Shown here: piece after piece, positions 59,877 to 64,000 of the stretch
Layout: each line of letters begins with the position of its first letter
How positions within the stretch are numbered: position 1 is the first letter of the stretch
Assembly: GCF_000145255.1 (NCBI RefSeq)
Contig: NC_014394.1
Location: 992,001-1,056,000 of the forward strand
Length of the DNA: 64,000 nucleotides
Direction: 5' to 3'
Source of the DNA: Gallionella capsiferriformans ES-2
GTDB lineage: Bacteria; Pseudomonadota; Gammaproteobacteria; Burkholderiales; Gallionellaceae
Translations under genes and position numbers: made by a program
Notes under the pieces: generated by a model
What the model was told of the DNA's origin: nothing
The model's database searches: none
What the model saw: the letters and a program-made list of their open reading frames with translations, nothing else

Positions 59877-60416
59877 ATGAATTTTTCAGATGTCCTTAAA
59901 GCGCTGAATCAGGCCTCTGCCTTTGAACTTTACCGTATGCGGGCTGCCATCGACAGGGTGCTGGATGAGCCGCGCTGGGTGCAGGCGATTCATGCTCGGT
60001 TGCAGATTGGGCTCGCCATTGAATATTTTGATTCTCAAGCCAATACCTTGCGTCGTGGAAAAGTTCTTGAACTTCGTCGGAAACAGGCTGTTATTCTGGA
60101 TCAGAATGATGGGCGACGCTGGCTGATTGCTTATGCTGCCATCAATCTGGATGGCACGGATGTACAAATTCGTGAACAACCGCGACAAGGTCTGGGTCGC
60201 AACGAGGTGGCCATCGGCGATGCGGTGGGTTTTGTTGATCGAAACCAGCAGCAACGCAGTGGCCGTATCATTCGTCTCAACGACAAGACGGTCACCTTGC
60301 TCTGCGGGCAGCAGCAATGGCGAGTGGCTTACGCCTATCTGCATCGCGTGATGGATACAGACACGATTGAGCAGAATGTGCTTGAGCTTGATGTCACACC
60401 ATTGGAGATAAAGTGA
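59877..60416 (+). CDS. Tandem SH3-like repeat protein, first gene of a three-gene operon
   Basis: This 179-aa protein has two similar halves: GLAIEYFDSQANTLRRGKVL ... WLIAYAAINLDG and GDAVGFVDRNQQQRSGRIIR ... WRVAYAYLHRVMD. Each looks like a five-strand SH3/KOW-type barrel that could bind nucleic acid or protein. An N-terminal helix precedes them. The next gene begins 6 bases after the stop. Function unknown. Confidence 0.65.
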   Translation: MNFSDVLKALNQASAFELYRMRAAIDRVLDEPRWVQAIHARLQIGLAIEYFDSQANTLRRGKVLELRRKQAVILDQNDGRRWLIAYAAINLDGTDVQIREQPRQGLGRNEVAIGDAVGFVDRNQQQRSGRIIRLNDKTVTLLCGQQQWRVAYAYLHRVMDTDTIEQNVLELDVTPLEIK

Positions 60417-60422
60417 GCCGGG

Positions 60423-61583
60423 ATGAGTGAATATCAATATTACGAATTTGTCGCCATTGATCAGCCGTTAACGCCGAGGCAAATGGCCGAATTGCGTGCC
60501 TGTTCCTCGCGGGCATCCATTACACCGACCAGCTTTGTTAATGAGTACCACTGGAGTGGCCTCAAGGGTGATCCGGATGACTGGATGCGGCGCTATTTCG
60601 ATGCGCATGTCTATGTTACCGATATGTGTGTCTGCTGTTTTATGGTGCGTGTGCCGCGTGAAATTTTTGATGGCGCAACACTCAATGCCTTTGCGACCGA
60701 GTCTTCGATCTACATCAATCACAGTGAATCGCACTGGATTATCTCGTGGAACCTCAACGAAAGTGAAAATTATGACCGCTTCTGCGAGGACGATGGCCGG
60801 GGCTGGATGGGGCGACTGATCGCGTTGCGGGACGAATTGTTGCGTGGCGATTTGCGTTCATTATATTTGGGCTGGTTGGCCGGAGTAACGGCGGGCGAAG
60901 TAGAAGAGGGCGAGAGCGAACCACTTCCGCCTCCGGGGTTGTCACGACTGACGCCAGCCCAGCAGGCTTTGGTCGAACTTTTGGAGATTGATCCTGACCT
61001 GATTGCCGCAGCCGCCAATGGTGATGTCGGAATAGATGCGGAATCGGATGATACCGACAGGCAAATGGATGTGTGGATTGCAGGCCTGTCTGCCGATGAC
61101 AGCCGCCAGGTACTCAAGCTGCTGCTTTCCGGCCAATCTAATCGGGCCGAGCGTCAATTGAAATCCCGTTTTTTGACGTGGCAGAAGGAAAATTCCGCAA
61201 CGCGCGTGACAGCCCCTGTCCTGCGCACCGTCGCGAATCTGCGGGAACTCGCCGAGTCCGCTGAAAAGGTACGTCGGCAATGGGAAGCCGAGCAACACAT
61301 CAAGCTCAAGGCAGAACAGCAAGCCCAACGCGATGCGTATCTGCGCACACTGGCTGCGAACTTCGACCGCTGCTGGCAGATGCTGGATAAGAAAGCGGAA
61401 CGAGGTATTGCCTCGGCCTATGACGAGGTCAGCCGGGCTGTCGTTGATCTGGCCGAGGCTTACAAACTCTGTTCTTCAGGAATTGAGTGGAACCATGCCA
61501 TGCAGTGCTTCATGGCGCGACACATCAAGCGCGGTGCCTTGGTGCGGCGACTGGTGGAGGCAGGCTTATGGAAAAAATCATGA
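60423..61583 (+). CDS. Conserved protein with YYEFxAIDxPLT N-terminus, second gene of the operon
   Basis: This 386-aa protein begins QYYEFVAIDQPLTPRQMAEL and has SSRASITPTSFVNEYHWSGL. I have seen this N-terminus in uncharacterised proteins of other bacteria, often beside SWIM-type zinc proteins, but no function is known to me. The C-terminal half is a long charged helix with a coiled-coil look (QWEAEQHIKLKAEQQAQRDA). It overlaps the next gene by 16 bases. Confidence 0.65.
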   Translation: MSEYQYYEFVAIDQPLTPRQMAELRACSSRASITPTSFVNEYHWSGLKGDPDDWMRRYFDAHVYVTDMCVCCFMVRVPREIFDGATLNAFATESSIYINHSESHWIISWNLNESENYDRFCEDDGRGWMGRLIALRDELLRGDLRSLYLGWLAGVTAGEVEEGESEPLPPPGLSRLTPAQQALVELLEIDPDLIAAAANGDVGIDAESDDTDRQMDVWIAGLSADDSRQVLKLLLSGQSNRAERQLKSRFLTWQKENSATRVTAPVLRTVANLRELAESAEKVRRQWEAEQHIKLKAEQQAQRDAYLRTLAANFDRCWQMLDKKAERGIASAYDEVSRAVVDLAEAYKLCSSGIEWNHAMQCFMARHIKRGALVRRLVEAGLWKKS

Positions 61584-62794
61584 AAATTACTACCGAAAAG
61601 CATAGCTGGGAATTCACGCCACGATTTCGTCGTGGTGCTTTCGGTTGGCGTTCTCAACCTGCCATTACCCGCATCAAGGAAGCGGTTGCCGAGATTAAAA
61701 AAGTCGCCCGGAAAGAGCCTGTGCTGGCAGCCGAGGGCGCTGTGCTGTTTTTGGAAAAAGTCTCCCCAGCCTTGCAGAATGTCGATAGTTCCTCGGGTGC
61801 CATCGGTAGTGCCGTCAATCGGGCCATCGCTGATCTGGTACCCATTATCGCCCGCGCGAATGTCGAAAAAAATCTACGTGCAAAATGGCTGGAGCGCTTG
61901 TATGAAGCCCATGCCGCTGACCAGGTTCCTTACATCGAAAGTCTGGGTGGGTACTGGGGTGAGCTATGCGCCACACCTGAGCTGGCAGCCGTATGGGCAG
62001 ATCGTTTAATGAGTGTTGTAGAACAAGTCTGGTCTGGCAGTAAGGAAAGTTCCGGCTTTTTCCATGGAACGTATATGTGTTTCTCCGCGCTGCTTCGGGC
62101 CGGGCGCTACGATCAGTTGCTGGCTTTGCTCGAAAAGGCACCGTTTGTTTGGTGGTATGACCGGCAATGGGGTGTCAAGGCACTGATTGCCCAAGGCAAG
62201 AAAGCCGAAGCCTTGCGCTATGCGGAAACGTCGCATGGCCTGAACAACAATCCGGAAAGCATCGCTCAAGCCTGTGAGGAGATATTGCTCTCATCAGGTA
62301 TGGCGGATGAAGCCTATCAGCGCTATGCGATAGCAGCCAATCAAGGAACGACCTACCTGTCCACGTTCCGTGCTATTTGCAAAAAATATCCGCACAAATC
62401 ACCAGCCGATATTCTCAACGATCTGGTGGCCAGTACGCCCGGCCAGGAAGGTAAGTGGTTCGCCGCTGCCAAGGATGCGGGGTTGTATGATTTGGCGATC
62501 AAGCTGGCCAGGCAGTCGCCGGTTGATCACCGTACCTTGAACCGCGCGGCGTTGGATTTCATTGAAACCCAGCCGCTATTCGCGATTGAAGCTGGATTGC
62601 TGTCGTTACGCTGGATACTCGCGGGCAGGGGATACGAGGTTACGGCAGGTGAGGTGATGACTGCATTTGATGCGAGCATGCGTGGGGCGAGGGTGGCGGG
62701 AAGTGTCGATCAAACTTTATTGCGAGTTCGGAAGTTGCTGGATGCTTATCCGCAAGACAGTTTTGTACGCGGGGCGTTGGCGAGGTTGCTGTGA
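61568..62794 (+). CDS. Helical-repeat protein, third gene of the operon
   Basis: This 408-aa protein starts at ATG 61568 after GGAGG, inside the end of the previous gene. It is built of helical pairs resembling TPR or HEAT repeats (GRYDQLLALLEKAPFVWWYD, GKKAEALRYAETSHGLNNNP, LYDLAIKLARQSPVDHRTLN). It probably works as a scaffold with its two partners. No enzyme motif seen. Confidence 0.65.
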   Translation: MEKIMKITTEKHSWEFTPRFRRGAFGWRSQPAITRIKEAVAEIKKVARKEPVLAAEGAVLFLEKVSPALQNVDSSSGAIGSAVNRAIADLVPIIARANVEKNLRAKWLERLYEAHAADQVPYIESLGGYWGELCATPELAAVWADRLMSVVEQVWSGSKESSGFFHGTYMCFSALLRAGRYDQLLALLEKAPFVWWYDRQWGVKALIAQGKKAEALRYAETSHGLNNNPESIAQACEEILLSSGMADEAYQRYAIAANQGTTYLSTFRAICKKYPHKSPADILNDLVASTPGQEGKWFAAAKDAGLYDLAIKLARQSPVDHRTLNRAALDFIETQPLFAIEAGLLSLRWILAGRGYEVTAGEVMTAFDASMRGARVAGSVDQTLLRVRKLLDAYPQDSFVRGALARLL

Positions 62795-63165
62795 GTGAAG
62801 TGTTGAGTAACCCGTTCAGATGGGGTAATCAAGTGGCATCTGACATGATCAACACGCATTCACGCCAGATTTCGAACTAAACTTTCGATAAAGTGTAACG
62901 AGATGGCGCGATTTCTATATATCGCGCCATATAAAGCTGCTGCGTGGCGTAATTTGGCTGTTGCGCGCCAAATAACATGGCGCAATCCGGTTACCTCACC
63001 TGCGGCTCAAGCTTTATTGATGACTTTCTCAGGGAATTAGAATCCTTTCATCCGTAAGGATTTCATATTTTATTCCTGCGCGAACGAATAAATCTGCGCG
63101 ATCTTGCGGATTTTCACGCAAAACTCTCAAGATATGCAATAATCCTCATGAACAAGGGGATTGCA
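62795..63165 (+). promoter_or_regulatory. Intergenic region upstream of hipBA3 with tandem inverted repeats
   Basis: No gene. Two inverted repeats with the same 8-base spacing lie in tandem: ATGGCGCGAT/ATCGCGCCAT (62903-62930) and ATTTGGC/GCCAAAT (62952-62973). TGGCG units recur around them. They may be operators of hipBA3 or a terminator pair for the preceding operon. Confidence 0.55.
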
Positions 63166-63429
63166 ATGAAGATACCACTCAACAGTGCATCTGATGTCGG
63201 CAAGATTGTCCGTGCTACCCGAAAGGCTCAAGGGCTTCGTCAGGACGACACGGCCGGCAGTATCGGTCTTAGCGAAAACTTTCTCGGCAAGGTCGAGAAA
63301 GGGAACGAGTCTGTGCAATGGGGTAAGCTCTTCCAAGCCATGAAAGGTTTGGGTATTCGCGTCTATCTTGATGTGCCGGACGGCATCGCGCTGCAAAATA
63401 ATGAGCAGAACCAAAAGAATAAACCATGA
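63166..63429 (+). CDS. hipB: HipB-like XRE antitoxin 3
   Basis: This 87-aa regulator has VGKIVRATRKAQGLRQDDTA and IGLSENFLGKVEKGNESVQW, a helix-turn-helix of the HipB type, then GIRVYLDVPDG. ATG 63166 follows AAGGGG; ATG 63148 would add six residues. It overlaps hipA3 as ATGA. Confidence 0.85.
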   Translation: MKIPLNSASDVGKIVRATRKAQGLRQDDTAGSIGLSENFLGKVEKGNESVQWGKLFQAMKGLGIRVYLDVPDGIALQNNEQNQKNKP

Positions 63430-64000
63430 GCGAGCGTACCTTGCTGGTTTCCCTCAATAGCGGTCCGATCGGCACGTTGCGGGACGAAAACGGGATCTGG
63501 TCTTTCAAGTACGACAGCGCCTGGCTCAACGACCAACAACACTTCGGCCTGAGTCCATCCCTGCCGTTGCAACACGCGCCGCTGCTGGATCTGTCATCGA
63601 AGCGACCCGTGCAGTGGTATTTCGATAACCTCCTGCCCGAAGAGCATCAAAGAAGATTGCTGGCCGGTGATGCCCGCATCGATGTTGCTGATTCATTTGG
63701 GTTGCTGGGCTACTACGGTGCCGAGTCTGCCGGCTCGCTCACCCTGCTTGCACCTGATGCTCAGAATCAAATAGAGGAAGCACTGCTCCCCTTGTCGGAT
63801 GTCGAGCTTAACGAACGGATACTCGCACTACCCCGTGTGCCGCTCACGCACGGTGCAAAAAAGCGCATGTCGCTGGCGGGTGCACAACATAAGCTGGCAG
63901 TCGTATTGCAGGATGGGGCGCTTTTCGAGCCTGCAGGTGCAACACCCTCGACGCATATTATCAAGCCTGATCACCCGGATGCCGACTATCCACATTCTGC
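63426..64000 (+). CDS. hipA: HipA-like kinase toxin 3 (3' end outside window)
   Basis: The frame is open from ATG 63426 to the window edge (about 191 codons). It reads MSERTLLVSLNSGPIGTLRD, then WYFDNLLPEEHQRRLL, GLLGYYGAESAGSLTLL and KKRMSLAGAQHKLAV, followed by ATPSTHIIKPDHPDADYPHS. These match the N-terminal half of HipA. The catalytic Asp lies beyond the window, so activity cannot be judged. Confidence 0.88.
   Translation, partial: MSERTLLVSLNSGPIGTLRDENGIWSFKYDSAWLNDQQHFGLSPSLPLQHAPLLDLSSKRPVQWYFDNLLPEEHQRRLLAGDARIDVADSFGLLGYYGAESAGSLTLLAPDAQNQIEEALLPLSDVELNERILALPRVPLTHGAKKRMSLAGAQHKLAVVLQDGALFEPAGATPSTHIIKPDHPDADYPHS

Overview
The window looks like the chromosome of a Gram-negative betaproteobacterium, perhaps Gallionellaceae or another Nitrosomonadales. 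This rests on a CheV-CheY-CheZ-CheA set, an IhfA of betaproteobacterial type, an MshQ-like surface protein and many c-di-GMP enzymes. The taxonomy is inference from gene content only.

Region 1 (1-27.9 kb) is one arm of an integrative conjugative element or integrated plasmid. A leftward transfer operon carries a TraF-like S26 peptidase, a MobH-type relaxase, a 68-aa ORF, TraW and TraU (cut by the window edge). A control region at 3.94-4.35 kb contains a perfect 44-bp palindrome and a good sigma-70-like promoter. A rightward maintenance region follows: RecE-like exonuclease, RecT, SSB, zinc-finger/Toprim primase, a methyltransferase-helicase of about 1640 aa split by a 2.4-kb group II intron, RadC, ArdC and several small unknowns. 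It ends with a PRTRC cassette (ParB, E, C, F, B, A, ThiF), which has the parts of a ubiquitin-like conjugation pathway: Ubl, E1, E2-like and JAMM protease.

The most striking signal in this arm is RNA. Most gene starts from 4.3 to 23.4 kb, except those coupled to the gene before, are preceded by one recurring structured leader, with a variant at 27.5 kb. Each copy can form mutually exclusive stems. One (stem C) hides the Shine-Dalgarno sequence and often the start codon, with compensatory changes between copies. Three transcription-unit heads also share a second repeat: a TTGATA box, an ATTGG/CCAAT inverted repeat and a small GCAA-loop hairpin whose stem covaries. Two near-identical 25-codon membrane-peptide genes sit at the two ends of the rightward region.

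Region 2 (27.9-33.6 kb) holds an IS1111-type insertion sequence, a Fic protein with repeated operator-like motifs and a first hipBA module. A 32-bp hairpin direct repeat brackets the IS and fic.

Region 3 (34-49.3 kb) is a signalling block: a PAS-GGDEF-EAL protein, a cysteine-rich exported protein, a methyl-accepting chemotaxis protein, an HDOD-REC-GGDEF protein, two CheV paralogues, CheY, CheZ, a CheA lacking its phosphotransfer domain, and a large MshQ-like protein whose signal peptide looks frameshifted.

Region 4 (49.4-64 kb) is accessory: a second Fic with an HExxH partner, an extra ihfA, a sigma-54 C-terminal domain fused to a GIY-YIG nuclease, a globin-coupled GGDEF-EAL sensor behind a tetranucleotide repeat, a protein resembling the RNA polymerase alpha C-terminal domain, a second hipBA, an unrecognised three-gene operon and the start of a third hipBA. 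No rRNA, tRNA or CRISPR array was seen.
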